The notes beneath the pieces were generated by a model, which worked only from the letters and a program-made list of their open reading frames with translations, did no database searches and had not been told where the DNA came from. Below are positions 18,104 to 26,775 of a stretch of DNA of 53,786 nt, in pieces. The position numbers and the translations under genes were made by a program. Each line of letters begins with the position of its first letter. Position 1 is the first letter of the stretch. The stretch covers positions 1 through 53,786 of the forward strand of contig JAJDEO010000002.1 in assembly GCA_029259745.1 (NCBI GenBank), read 5' to 3'. The DNA comes from Planctomycetota bacterium (GTDB lineage: Bacteria > Planctomycetota > B15-G4).

Positions 18104-19126
18104 TCAGCCGTCGTCGTTGCGGTAGACCGCGTGGCAGGCGTCGCAGGACGCCTTGAGATCGGCAAAGGCTGCTCGACTCTTGTCCCAACTCGCGGCACCA
18201 CTCGTGCGATCGGCGACGAGCGCCTCGTGCAGCACGCGGGTCTGGAGGATCGAATCGTCGAGCCAGTCACGGAAGTCGGCGGGCTTCGAGGCGAGCCGCT
18301 CGAGTTCGAGCGACTGCTTGAAGAGCCCTTGGAGGATCGCCGCCTCGTTGACGGGATCGATGTCCGGGTGCTCGGGGTTGATCGCGCCGTCGTTCTTGAC
18401 CATGTCCTTGATGCGATCGTACGAACGCGCCATGTGGATCATCGACTGGCGGAAGCCGGTCAGGGCGTGCTGGGCGGGGAAGTCCCACTCGTAGGCGGCG
18501 GTTTCCTCGGCGGAGGGCAGGTCGCCGGCCGCGATCGTGGCGTAGAGACCCTCGTACTTCTTCGAGGTGCCGCACCACTGGCGCATCTCGGCGATGGCCT
18601 GGTCGCGCGGCACGCCGTCCATCGTGACGCGTCCGATGGCTGCGGCCGCCGGTCCGCGGTGCACGCCGTGATAGCAGTGCACGTAGAACGGTCCTTCGAG
18701 CTCGTGGAACGTCTTGGCGATCTGGAGGACCTCGTCTTCCGTGATGCCGCGGTACTGGATCGGGACGTGCACGTAGCGCATGCCAAGGGCCGCGGCCGTG
18801 TCGACGTCGGGCATCTTGCCGTCGACGGACAGGATCGTCTTGACGCCCATCTTCGCGATCGCGGCCAGAGCGGCCTCACTCTCCGGCTCGGCGCCCGAGA
18901 TGATGTCGTCACTCAGCGCGTAGACGTTGTGGAGCCCATCGGCATCCATCGGCGCCGTCTCGGCCAGGGGCACGTCGGCCGCCGCGTCGTAGGCCGACGT
19001 CGTCAGTGTCAGCGGCGCGGGTACGGAGCCAAACGTGGCCTTGGTCGCGGACGGGACGCTCGCGCTCTCACCGCAGGATGTGAGTGCGAGCGCGAGGATC
19101 GAGGCGGAGATCAGCGTGGAGCGCAT
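18104..19126 (-). CDS. Lipoprotein fusing a Cys-based (DSP/PTP-like) phosphatase domain to a c-type cytochrome domain
   Basis: A 340-residue predicted lipoprotein: signal peptide with lipobox ALTSC and lipid Cys18. Residues about 65-190 resemble dual-specificity/tyrosine phosphatases, with the P-loop signature H150-C151-YHGVH-R157 (CX5R) preceded by GVKTILSVDG, a typical DSP strand. Residues about 210-340 form a helical bundle ending in C328-DA-C331-H332, the C-terminal haem site of cytochrome c-prime-like proteins. The P-loop has the Cys and Arg needed for catalysis, but the general acid is uncertain. A periplasmic phosphatase coupled to haem is unusual. It lies about 100 bases upstream of the PSD1 operon on the same strand in the transcribed order phosphatase-cytochrome then panB upstream; no overlap ties it to either neighbour. 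Confidence 0.8.
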   Translation of the reverse strand: MRSTLISASILALALTSCGESASVPSATKATFGSVPAPLTLTTSAYDAAADVPLAETAPMDADGLHNVYALSDDIISGAEPESEAALAAIAKMGVKTILSVDGKMPDVDTAAALGMRYVHVPIQYRGITEDEVLQIAKTFHELEGPFYVHCYHGVHRGPAAAAIGRVTMDGVPRDQAIAEMRQWCGTSKKYEGLYATIAAGDLPSAEETAAYEWDFPAQHALTGFRQSMIHMARSYDRIKDMVKNDGAINPEHPDIDPVNEAAILQGLFKQSLELERLASKPADFRDWLDDSILQTRVLHEALVADRTSGAASWDKSRAAFADLKASCDACHAVYRNDDG

Positions 19127-19354
19127 GGAATCGTTCGGAGGGGGCTGCGACCGAGAGCCGCGGAATCTGTGTTCTGCCTCGTGAAACGGAAGTGAGTGAC
19201 GGACCGGACGCCCGTGTTGTGGCTTCCACGTGACCGTGATATGTCGCGATCGTGGGGGCCCATGATACCGATCGTCGAGCGCTGGGTCTTGCGTCCGACC
19301 GCCCGCCGGTCCCTGCCTTCGTCCCGCGCCCCGGGAGCCGCTCCACGCCCGGCG

Positions 19355-20200
19355 TCAGTAGCTTTCCGATTCGTTGGGGAAGTCGCCGGCGCGGACGTCG
19401 GCGACGTAGTGCGCGAAGGCCTCCTGCATGGCCCCGGCCATCTCGGCGTAGCGTCGAACGAAGCGCGGGTGGAACCGCGTGTAGAGCCCGAGCATGTCGT
19501 GCGAGACGAGGATCTGTCCGTCGCAACCGCCGCCGGCGCCGATACCGATGACCGGGATGTCGAGGCTCTTCGAGACTTCCTTGGCGAGCGCCGCGGGGAC
19601 CTTCTCGATGACGACCGCGAACGCGCCCGCTTCCTGCAACGCCACGGCGTCGCGACGCAGCTCGTCGGCTTCCTTGTTCGAGCGTGCGCGCACCTGGTAC
19701 GTGCCGAACTTGTGAATCGACTGGGGCGTGAGCCCGAGATGTCCCATGACGGGGATTCCGACGTCGACGATGCGTTCGACCGTGGCGGCGATGCGCTTGC
19801 CGCCTTCGAGCTTCACGGCCTCGACACCGGCTTCCTTGACGAGCCGGCCCGCGTTCCGGAGCGCCTCGTCGGCGTTGACCTGATACGCCATGAACGGCAG
19901 GTCGCCGACGACGAGTGCGCGCTGGACGGCACGCGTCACGTTCGAGGCGTGGTAGAGCATCTGCTCCATCGTCGCAGGCACGGTCGTGTCGAGTCCCTGG
20001 ACGATGGTGGCGACCGAGTCGCCGACGAGGATGATGTCGACGCCCGCGCGATCAAGCAGCTCGGCCATCAAGTAGTCATACGCCGTCAGCGCAGCGATCG
20101 TGCGTCCCTCGGACTTCCAACGCCGCAGCCGCAGCGTCGTGACCTTCTTGCCATTGGGCGTCACGGGCGTGGATTCGGACGACTCGCTCACGGAGGTCAC
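19355..20200 (-). CDS. panB: 3-methyl-2-oxobutanoate hydroxymethyltransferase (ketopantoate hydroxymethyltransferase)
   Basis: PanB (EC 2.1.2.11) transfers a hydroxymethyl group from methylenetetrahydrofolate to alpha-ketoisovalerate, the first committed step of pantothenate and coenzyme A synthesis in the cytoplasm. The 281-residue product carries the family's TAYDYLMA block, the Mg-binding LVGDSVA, VKLEGG, GHLGLTPQS, the catalytic-Glu segment VVIEKVP and PVIGIGAGGGCDGQILVSHD. The start is GTG at 20200; an unconserved Ser/Thr-rich leader of about 18 residues precedes the conserved part. No other pan genes are adjacent. Confidence 0.97.
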   Translation of the reverse strand: MTSVSESSESTPVTPNGKKVTTLRLRRWKSEGRTIAALTAYDYLMAELLDRAGVDIILVGDSVATIVQGLDTTVPATMEQMLYHASNVTRAVQRALVVGDLPFMAYQVNADEALRNAGRLVKEAGVEAVKLEGGKRIAATVERIVDVGIPVMGHLGLTPQSIHKFGTYQVRARSNKEADELRRDAVALQEAGAFAVVIEKVPAALAKEVSKSLDIPVIGIGAGGGCDGQILVSHDMLGLYTRFHPRFVRRYAEMAGAMQEAFAHYVADVRAGDFPNESESY

Positions 20201-20296
20201 CTCGCGCAGTCAGGGGGCGGGCGAGCGCCGTGCTCGCGGCGTACCACGGTAGCGATCGGAGGAGGCGCCGTCGCGGGGGGCTGCGCCGCGGAGTGC

Positions 20297-20302
20297 TATA
20301 AT
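20297..20302 (+). promoter_or_regulatory. Candidate -10 box (TATAAT) of the small-gene operon
   Basis: A perfect TATAAT lies 34 bases before the first start codon of the five-gene operon. No convincing -35 hexamer is seen 16-18 bases upstream, where the sequence is G-rich, so an activator or another contact may be needed. In a background this GC-rich, a perfect -10 is noteworthy. Confidence 0.45.
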
Positions 20303-20335
20303 CCCGCGGATCGACGACGCGCATGGGGAGCGGCC

Positions 20336-20617
20336 ATGGACACTGACGCCGAGCGGATCGCCAAACTCGAGGGCAAGGTGGCGAAGCTCCGAATCGAGAT
20401 GGCACAGGTGCAGCGCACCCATCGGATCGTGACGATCGTGTTCGGGCTCTTCTGCCTGTATGCCGTGTCGCCGATGATCATCGCCTTCACGTACCAGTTC
20501 CGCTGGTTCTGGATCCCGCTCGTCTTGGCGCTCGCTGTGGCCACCATTCTTGCACGTCGTCGGTCATCCGAACGCCGAGAGCGTCTCGCGGCGCGACACA
20601 CGGGCGAGGCCGCGTGA
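20336..20617 (+). CDS. Small membrane protein with N-terminal coiled coil
   Basis: A 93-residue protein of unknown function. Residues 3-25 (AERIAKLEGKVAKLRIEMA) have heptad character and suggest a short coiled coil. Two membrane helices follow (about 30-50 and 54-72), then a basic tail, so both ends are probably cytoplasmic. GGGGAG eight bases upstream is a good ribosome binding site and fixes the ATG. Its TGA overlaps the GTG of the next gene. No family was recognised. Confidence 0.75.
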   Translation: MDTDAERIAKLEGKVAKLRIEMAQVQRTHRIVTIVFGLFCLYAVSPMIIAFTYQFRWFWIPLVLALAVATILARRRSSERRERLAARHTGEAA

Positions 20618-20832
20618 AGGCACTCGACCTTCACCAGCGCGTGCTCGACGCCGAGTACCGGGCGGCGCGCCCGGTGCGTTGCGTCGTCCTGGCGCTCACG
20701 TTTCTGATGCTCGTCAGCTGGACACTCGGCGCCGTGCAGCGTGTGCCCGACCGAGTGACGGCCGTCGTGGCACTCGGCTGGTGGATCTGGATCACGACAT
20801 CCCGCAAGCTCCTCGCCACGCGTCCGACATGA
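20614..20832 (+). CDS. Small membrane protein
   Basis: A 72-residue protein starting with GTG that overlaps the previous stop (GTGA). A basic N-terminal segment precedes two short hydrophobic helices (about 23-40 and 49-62). Its stop overlaps the ATG of the DUF1572 gene. No family was recognised; the tight coupling on both sides argues that it is real. Confidence 0.65.
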   Translation: MKALDLHQRVLDAEYRAARPVRCVVLALTFLMLVSWTLGAVQRVPDRVTAVVALGWWIWITTSRKLLATRPT

Positions 20833-21356
20833 CTCCTTACGCAGGCGAGTTCGAGCGCTACCGCCGACTGTTGCTCGGGGCCGTCGCGCAAGTCGACGAC
20901 GCGGCGTTCTTCGCCCCGCATGGCGAGGACGGCAACTCGCTCGCCGTGATCGTGAAGCACCTGGCGGGCAACCTCGCGAGTCGCTTCACGAACTTCCTCG
21001 ACGAGGACGGCGAGAAACCTTGGCGGCGTCGCGAAGACGAGTTCGATGTCACGGGAGCGACGCGCGCCGAGCTGCTCGCCGCGCTCGACGCGTCGTTCGT
21101 GATCCTGACCGACACACTCAACGCGCTCGGCCCGTCCGACCGCGAGCGCCACGTGACGATCCGCGGCGTCGACTTCACGGTCGACGAGGCGCTCGCGCGA
21201 GCGGTCGCCCACGTCGCCTACCACGTCGGCGGTGCCGTCGCGATCGCACGTCACGCCGTCGGCGACGCGTGGTGTTCACTCAGCATTCCGCGCGGCGGGA
21301 CGGCGAGCTACAACGCCAACCCGACGCGCGAGAAGCTCCCGCCGCCTGCGTCATGA
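20829..21356 (+). CDS. DUF1572/DinB-like protein
   Basis: A 175-residue cytoplasmic protein with the DUF1572 block VIVKHLAGNLASRFTNFL near residues 38-55, then DGEKPWRRREDEF, and a C-terminal VAHVAYHVGGAVAI segment. DUF1572 belongs to the DinB four-helix-bundle superfamily, whose His residues bind a metal and which includes thiol transferases such as bacillithiol S-transferases. The exact reaction is unknown. The ATG overlaps the previous stop (ATGA) and the stop overlaps the next ATG in the same way. A second DinB-like protein is encoded at 28.5 kb. Confidence 0.85.
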   Translation: MTPYAGEFERYRRLLLGAVAQVDDAAFFAPHGEDGNSLAVIVKHLAGNLASRFTNFLDEDGEKPWRRREDEFDVTGATRAELLAALDASFVILTDTLNALGPSDRERHVTIRGVDFTVDEALARAVAHVAYHVGGAVAIARHAVGDAWCSLSIPRGGTASYNANPTREKLPPPAS

Positions 21357-21901
21357 CAACCTCCGCCTGGCGTCGATGTCTTGCCGAGTACGACGGACGC
21401 GACACGGCGCCGCTGCGGCGCGCGGCGTCCCTGCTCGAACCCGATCCCGCCACCGTGACGGCGCTCTGCGAGTTGGCATCCGAGTCTTCCGCGCACGTGC
21501 AGGACGCGGCGACGTGGGTGCTCAAGCACTTCGCCGACGACGTGCACCGCTACGCCGCACGCGAGTCGACGCAGATCGTCAAGCTGCTCGATCGCGTGAC
21601 GAGCTGGGGTGCCACGCTGCACGTCGTCCAGTTGATCCCTGCGCTCACCATCACGGCGGCGCGCAAGGACGCCACGCTGCGGGCGCTGCTGACCTGCGTC
21701 GATCACGACAAGCCCTTCGTGCGCGCTTGGGCGTATCATGCGCTGGCGTGCCTCGCGGATCACTTCGACGAGCATCGCACCGACGTGCGAGCCCTGATCG
21801 CCCGCGCCGGCGAGCGTGAGAAGGCCTCCGTCCTGGCGCGCATCCGCAACACGCGCAAGACCTACCCGTGGACCATTCGGGAGAACGACGATGAGCGCTG
21901 A
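21353..21901 (+). CDS. HEAT-repeat-like protein
   Basis: A 182-residue all-helical protein. The pattern of paired helices (for example SSAHVQDAATWVLKHFADD, and later DKPFVRAWAYHALACLADHF) resembles HEAT/ARM repeats, which form protein-binding scaffolds. There is no signal peptide. The start overlaps the previous stop (ATGA) and the end overlaps the next gene by 11 bases. It may be a partner-binding subunit for the DUF1572 protein; that is inference from the operon. Confidence 0.7.
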   Translation: MTTSAWRRCLAEYDGRDTAPLRRAASLLEPDPATVTALCELASESSAHVQDAATWVLKHFADDVHRYAARESTQIVKLLDRVTSWGATLHVVQLIPALTITAARKDATLRALLTCVDHDKPFVRAWAYHALACLADHFDEHRTDVRALIARAGEREKASVLARIRNTRKTYPWTIRENDDER

Positions 21902-22115
21902 CAAGAGATTGCGCGACGACCGCGTCGTTGCCGACGGCTACGAGCGGGCGAGGAAGGCCTGGCCGACCAAGCTCAAGAAGACCGCGCCACCACCACGACC
22001 CTGGTGGCGACGCGTCTTCATGACCCTCTTCTCCGTGGGCGACGTGCCGCGCGATCGCGGCGATGGCCCGCCGCCCGACGCGCTGTACCTCGCGTACAAA
22101 CGCCCGTCCCGCTGA
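21891..22115 (+). CDS. Small basic protein of unknown function, last gene of the operon
   Basis: A 74-residue, Lys/Arg/Pro-rich protein (KLKKTAPPPRPWWRRVF near 28-44) with a central amphipathic or weakly hydrophobic stretch (VFMTLFSVG). No family was recognised. It overlaps the HEAT-like gene by 11 bases and ends 10 bases before the stop of the convergent hydrolase gene. Confidence 0.6.
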   Translation: MSADKRLRDDRVVADGYERARKAWPTKLKKTAPPPRPWWRRVFMTLFSVGDVPRDRGDGPPPDALYLAYKRPSR

Positions 22116-22125
22116 CGCACCGCGG

Positions 22126-23604
22126 TCAATCGAAGCCGGCGAACTCGAGCGGCGGCAACGCCATCGTCGTCGCCTCGATCTGTTCGCCGCGCACGAACGC
22201 GAGCAGCATCTCGCAGTACTCGCGCAGCAGGAGTTCGCGTCCCGGGTGGCCGACGTTCTCGACGATGATGTGCTTGGCGGCGCTGAACCCGCCGATGATC
22301 TCCTCGACGTTGCTCGGCGGCGTGCGCGCATCGAGCGTGCCGCTGATGAACATCACGGGCGTGTCGGTCTTGATCGGCCCGCGGAAGTCGTCGCCGAGGT
22401 CGGGGTCACCGCACGCACTGCAGAACGCCGGGTAGTAGCCGTCGAACGCGTCCGACAGCAGGTTGTCGGCGTCGCGTGCCTCGCGCGCGATGCGACGACG
22501 GCGCTCCTTCGTGGCGCCCGATGAGCAGTCCATCATGAGCGTCATTGCCGACCACCAGCCGCCTTCGCGACTGCCCAGCGAGAGTTCGCCGAGCACCGAC
22601 GCGTCACCCTGCGCCGTGAGGTAGACAAAGACCGGCAGCTGCTCGACCATCGAGCGGTTCGCGAGGAACCCGCTGACGGCGCGCTGCATGTCGTAGGCGC
22701 CGCAGACGATCTCGACGGTGCTGCCGTCCTCCTGCGTGACCGTCGCCGTGACGGGCTCGGCGTCGAGGCGTTCGAGGAGATCGCGCAACGTGCCGAGGAA
22801 GTCGGGCATCACGGCCGAGACCTTCGGGTCGGCGGCGACACGTTCGTGCACGAGTTCGAGCTGAGCCTGGATCTGACCGGGAAGTTTCCAGGTCGCGTCG
22901 GGACCTTCGACTTTCGAGAGCACGGCCCGGGCGATGTGTTCGTCATGCTGGCGCAGACACGCGAGTCCGAGGTGCGAGCCGTAGCTCGACCCGAACAGGA
23001 TGATCTCGTCGAGCCCGAGCGCGCGACGCACGTCATCGATGTCGTCGGCGCTCTCGGCCGTGTTGTAGGCCGGGAGATCGACGCCCTCGCCTTTCCAGTG
23101 GGCGACGACCTTCTTGATCGCGGCGCGTTCGGCGTCGAGGACAGCGCGCTTCGTCAGCGGTTCGTCGAGCGGCAGGGTGTACGACGTGTCCGGTCCGTCG
23201 CTGAGGTTGGGGACGGACAGACCCGTGCCGCGCTGGTCGACGCCGATCATGTCGCAGAAGTCGAGCAGACGCGCGCGTCGACCGGTCGCAGGCGGCACGC
23301 AGTGCACGATGCCGGAGCCACCGGGCCCACCGGCAAGGAAGAAGACCGGCGGCGCGGGGTCTGGGTTCGTCGTCCTGAAGCGCACGAACGCGATCTCGAT
23401 CGTCGCGTCGCTGTTGCTGCGGCGGTTCTCGGGGACGCGGATGCGACCGAGTTGGCCCTTCAGCAGCACGCCGTCGGCACCCATGACCTCGTGGGGCTCC
23501 CACGTGATCTCGGGCGGCGGGGCGTCGTCGTGTGCGCTGAGCAGTGGCGTGATCGCGAGGGCGATGAGAAACGTGAGGACGGACCTCGAGCGTGAACGGG
23601 ACAT
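22126..23604 (-). CDS. Exported alpha/beta hydrolase, proline-iminopeptidase/tripeptidyl-peptidase-like (S33)
   Basis: A 492-residue enzyme with a signal peptide (about 1-24, ending LLSAHD). Hallmarks of the S33-type peptidases are the oxyanion motif GGPGGSG (92-98), the GVDQRGTG strand (121-128) and the nucleophile motif GSSYGSH with Ser207. Near the C terminus lie a candidate Asp in SGTLDARTPP and His in ENVGHPG, completing the triad; the final segment fits the TAP-like C-terminal domain. It probably cleaves short peptides or esters in the periplasm. GGAG about six bases upstream supports the ATG at 23604. Confidence 0.88.
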   Translation of the reverse strand: MSRSRSRSVLTFLIALAITPLLSAHDDAPPPEITWEPHEVMGADGVLLKGQLGRIRVPENRRSNSDATIEIAFVRFRTTNPDPAPPVFFLAGGPGGSGIVHCVPPATGRRARLLDFCDMIGVDQRGTGLSVPNLSDGPDTSYTLPLDEPLTKRAVLDAERAAIKKVVAHWKGEGVDLPAYNTAESADDIDDVRRALGLDEIILFGSSYGSHLGLACLRQHDEHIARAVLSKVEGPDATWKLPGQIQAQLELVHERVAADPKVSAVMPDFLGTLRDLLERLDAEPVTATVTQEDGSTVEIVCGAYDMQRAVSGFLANRSMVEQLPVFVYLTAQGDASVLGELSLGSREGGWWSAMTLMMDCSSGATKERRRRIAREARDADNLLSDAFDGYYPAFCSACGDPDLGDDFRGPIKTDTPVMFISGTLDARTPPSNVEEIIGGFSAAKHIIVENVGHPGRELLLREYCEMLLAFVRGEQIEATTMALPPLEFAGFD

Positions 23605-23650
23605 GGGAGTCTCCGAAGGGTGGGAAGCCGGGGCTTTGCGGGCGGCCCGG

Positions 23651-26080
23651 CTAGTGGTGTGACGAGCGGGCGACGAGCGGCGTCGGGCTCCACGCGGCGA
23701 GTGCGCGTGAGCCGAGCGCCGACAGCAGCGGCAGTCCGAGCACCGCGAGTGCGATGCGCGACCACGGGATCGTGATGTCGACGGGGATGTCGACGAGGGT
23801 CAGCAGTGCAAGGAACGGGACGGTGGCTGCGGGGATCGCGAGCAGTCCACCGAGCAGGGCGAGGTAGGCCGCACGTGCTGTGCGCAGTGCGGTGAGCGTG
23901 GTCGGGTCGGCGCCGATGCTGTGCAGCGTGGCGGCGTCGCGGCGCGCCTCGGACGACGAGAGGGCCGTGGCGAGCACGATGACGCAGAGCGCCGTCGCGA
24001 GTCCGACGCCGAACAGCAGGCCGTCGAACTGCAGGTGCGCCGGGGCGCTGTCGAGATGCGACGTGACCGTCGTGCTTGTGCGCGTTGCGCGCGCGCCGAG
24101 TTCGTCGGCGAGCTGGCGAGAGACGGGCGTGGAGAAGCGCACGAGCCAAGGCGTGAGCGAGGTGTCGGGCGGAGGTGTCGGAAGCCAGCCCTGAGCGGCG
24201 GCGAAGTCGGGCCTCGCCAGCAAGGCGGGGCCGTGGAGGATTGGCGCGGCGGGGATCACGCGTGCCGTGAACGTCGGTGCGGACGGCGTGTCGAGGCGGA
24301 TCGCGATGTGGTCAGAGGCGACCTGCCGTGGCGCGCGGAAGGCGACCAGCGCTGCGCCGAGCGCAGTGGTGTCGCTCGCCTCGGCGCCAAGCGCGATCAA
24401 CGTTTCGCTTCCGCCGATCGCGATCCAAGGCGCGGGTCCGAGCGGCGCGTTGGGCGCGGAGGTGTCGCTGACGAGCGCGCGGAGCACGTGACCGTCGGCC
24501 GCGGCCGCAAGCAACGCCGACGACGCGAGGTGGTCGTCGCGCTTGCGGAGCTGTCCGGCCAGCGCTGCGGCCGAGGGACCCTCGAGGACGATCTGATCGG
24601 CCGCGAGTGGTGCGCCGTCCGTCGCGAGATGCATCGAGACCTCGAGTGTGCGGGCGAGCACGACGAGCAGCGCGATGATCGTCATGCTCGCCGTCACTGC
24701 CGCGATGACGGGCGCATGGCGATCCCGCATCCGCGCGCTGTCGCGTGCGACCAGCCGCCAGGCGAGAGGCCAGTCGGCAGCACGGCGACCCAGCACGTCG
24801 AGCACGGCAGGCACCGCGAGCAACATGCCGCCCATCCAGAGAGTGGCGCCGAGGATCGCGACCGGCGGCGCTGCGCCGTGCGTGGACGTCGAGGCCCACG
24901 CGACGCCGGCCGCACCGCCGCCCAGGCATGCGCCGGCGAGCCGCGCGGGCGCTGACCTCGGCGCCGCTGTCGTCAGTCGACCGCGCAGAGCGCCCGATCG
25001 CACGACGCGCCACGTGGGGATGGCGACGACGACGGCGAGTGCGACGCAGGCGAGGAGCAGCGCCCCCGCGATGAGTGGCCACGGCACGACGATCGCGCTC
25101 GGGAGCCGGCCCGTCCACTCGGCGAGCGAGGGATGCACGGCGTGGCTGAGCGCTAGACCCAGCGCCGTGCCGAGCAGCGTGCCGAGGAGCGCGAGGGCGA
25201 GCGCGGTCAGGATCTCGGCCGTGACGAGCGCCGACGGCGCGGCGCCCTGGGCTTCGAGGAGCGCGAGCGCGGCGCGGCGGCGTGGCATGTGAACGGCGAA
25301 GGTCGCGCCGAGGATGAGCGTCGCGAGAAACGTCGCGAAGGTTCCGACGCCGAAGACGACGGTCGTTTCGAACCCATCGTCGATCATCGTGACATCGCGA
25401 CGATCGGTGACGGCGAGGCCTGCGCTGCGCAGACCGCTGGCGGCCGCCTCGATGTCACGCTCGGCCACGTCGACGAGGATCCACGGAAGACCGTACGACT
25501 CGGCCGCGTCCGCGCCGGCGCCAACGACACGCACGATGAGCGGAAGCGCGAGAAGGCCGGGGTCGCGCACGATGCCGACGACGCGGGTCTCGCCGTCACG
25601 CAGGGTGACGGTGTCGCCGAGTTGGCGATCGAGTGTGTCGGCCAGCCAGACGGAGAGGGCGACGCCGCCAGGACCCGCCGGGAGCGCGCCGTCGATGAGC
25701 TCGACCATGCCACCGGCGAGCCCGGCGAGGTCTTCGGCTGCGTCGAGCACGACGAACTTGGCCGTCAGCGTCGTCGCGCCGCAGCTGAGCGACTCTTCGC
25801 CACCCGCGAGTTGCACGGTGGAGGCCGCGAGGCCGGCGAGCGCCTCGTCGACGCGTGCACCCAGCTCCTGTGCCGTCCCGCCGCGAGCGAGCAGCGCGGC
25901 CCGGCCCATGAGCCGCGTGGCAAGGGCGTCGTGCGGCTCGGCGACGGCGTCGTTCAGCGCACCGCCGGCCACGATCAGCATGACAGGCAGTGCGACGAGC
26001 GTCACGACGGTGGCCGTGCGCGCGGCGTGGCGGCGTGCATCGCGCCATGCGATCCTCAGGATTGCGAGCAGCGCGTTCAC
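23651..26080 (-). CDS. ABC transporter permease, FtsX/MacB type with two FtsX domains
   Basis: An 809-residue permease of the MacB/LolC/FtsX (type VII) group. An N-terminal membrane helix (IVALPVMLIVAGG region) leads into a periplasmic domain, then a three-helix FtsX block around 240-360, a fourth group around 400-480, a second periplasmic domain and a final FtsX block around 680-800. Such proteins act as mechanotransmitters rather than classical importers: they move lipoproteins, peptides or macrolides, or signal across the membrane. The start is GTG and overlaps the stop of the ATPase gene (GTGA). It forms an operon with the ATPase and a PadR regulator; substrate unknown. Confidence 0.88.
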   Translation of the reverse strand: MNALLAILRIAWRDARRHAARTATVVTLVALPVMLIVAGGALNDAVAEPHDALATRLMGRAALLARGGTAQELGARVDEALAGLAASTVQLAGGEESLSCGATTLTAKFVVLDAAEDLAGLAGGMVELIDGALPAGPGGVALSVWLADTLDRQLGDTVTLRDGETRVVGIVRDPGLLALPLIVRVVGAGADAAESYGLPWILVDVAERDIEAAASGLRSAGLAVTDRRDVTMIDDGFETTVVFGVGTFATFLATLILGATFAVHMPRRRAALALLEAQGAAPSALVTAEILTALALALLGTLLGTALGLALSHAVHPSLAEWTGRLPSAIVVPWPLIAGALLLACVALAVVVAIPTWRVVRSGALRGRLTTAAPRSAPARLAGACLGGGAAGVAWASTSTHGAAPPVAILGATLWMGGMLLAVPAVLDVLGRRAADWPLAWRLVARDSARMRDRHAPVIAAVTASMTIIALLVVLARTLEVSMHLATDGAPLAADQIVLEGPSAAALAGQLRKRDDHLASSALLAAAADGHVLRALVSDTSAPNAPLGPAPWIAIGGSETLIALGAEASDTTALGAALVAFRAPRQVASDHIAIRLDTPSAPTFTARVIPAAPILHGPALLARPDFAAAQGWLPTPPPDTSLTPWLVRFSTPVSRQLADELGARATRTSTTVTSHLDSAPAHLQFDGLLFGVGLATALCVIVLATALSSSEARRDAATLHSIGADPTTLTALRTARAAYLALLGGLLAIPAATVPFLALLTLVDIPVDITIPWSRIALAVLGLPLLSALGSRALAAWSPTPLVARSSHH

Positions 26081-26775
26081 TCGTCGGCTCCGCTGGCCAG
26101 CGAGAGGTCGGCGAGGCGACCGTCGCGCAGGGACAGCACGCGGTCGGCCCAGGCGGCATGCGCGGCGTCGTGGGTGACGACGACGGCCGACTTGCCGGCA
26201 TCGCAGTGGCCGCGCAGCAGGCGCATGACATGCTCGCCGACGAGCGTGTCGAGCGCGCCGGTCGGTTCGTCGGCAAGCAGGATGTCGCGCTCGCCGACGA
26301 AGGCCCGCGCGATCGCCACGCGCTGGCGTTGACCGCCCGACAGCTCGGCGGGGAAACGCTGCGCGAGACCGGTCAGCGCGACGGCCTCGAGGGCCGCCAG
26401 TCCGCGCGTGCGTGCCTCGTTCCGCGCGACACCGTCGAGCTCGAGCGGGAGGCTGGTGTTCTCGAGTGCCGTGAGTCCGGGCACGAGGTTGTCGTCCTGG
26501 AAGACGAAGCCAAGCGTGCGTCGGCGCAGCTCAGCGCGTTGGGCGGCCGTGCAGCTCGCGAGCGAGCGAGCGTGCACGCTGATCGTGCCGTGCGTGGGTT
26601 CGTCGAGCGCTCCGGCCAGTGCCAGCAGCGTCGACTTGCCCGAGCCGGACGGCCCCATGATCGCGACGAGTTCGCCGGCATGCAGCGTCCACGTCACGCG
26701 GTCGAGCGCCGTGACGGCAGCCTCACCGATCCCGAAGACACGCGAGACGTCGTCGAATGCGAGCACGGCGCTCAC
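26077..26775 (-). CDS. ABC transporter ATP-binding protein (MacB/LolD type)
   Basis: A 232-residue ATPase with Walker A GPSGSGKS (41-48), Q-loop in FVFQDDNLVPG, signature LSGGQRQR, Walker B ILLADEPTGALD and H-loop VVTHD. ALD after the Walker B Glu and the SRVFGIGEAAVTALD opening are typical of the LolD/MacB group that pairs with FtsX-like permeases. The start is GTG at 26775, overlapping the PadR stop (GTGA); an in-frame extension further upstream lies inside padR and is not needed. It supplies energy to the downstream permease. Confidence 0.94.
   Translation of the reverse strand: MSAVLAFDDVSRVFGIGEAAVTALDRVTWTLHAGELVAIMGPSGSGKSTLLALAGALDEPTHGTISVHARSLASCTAAQRAELRRRTLGFVFQDDNLVPGLTALENTSLPLELDGVARNEARTRGLAALEAVALTGLAQRFPAELSGGQRQRVAIARAFVGERDILLADEPTGALDTLVGEHVMRLLRGHCDAGKSAVVVTHDAAHAAWADRVLSLRDGRLADLSLASGADE

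Noticed and set aside
15972..18125. A very long open frame on the plus strand opposite the PSD1 gene (also similar frames opposite or in other frames of most genes, such as 4831-6981 and 7600-8445)
   Set aside because: High GC at third codon positions keeps other frames open. The translations are Arg/Ala/Val-rich or Arg/Ser-rich without domains, while the chosen frames carry clear family motifs.
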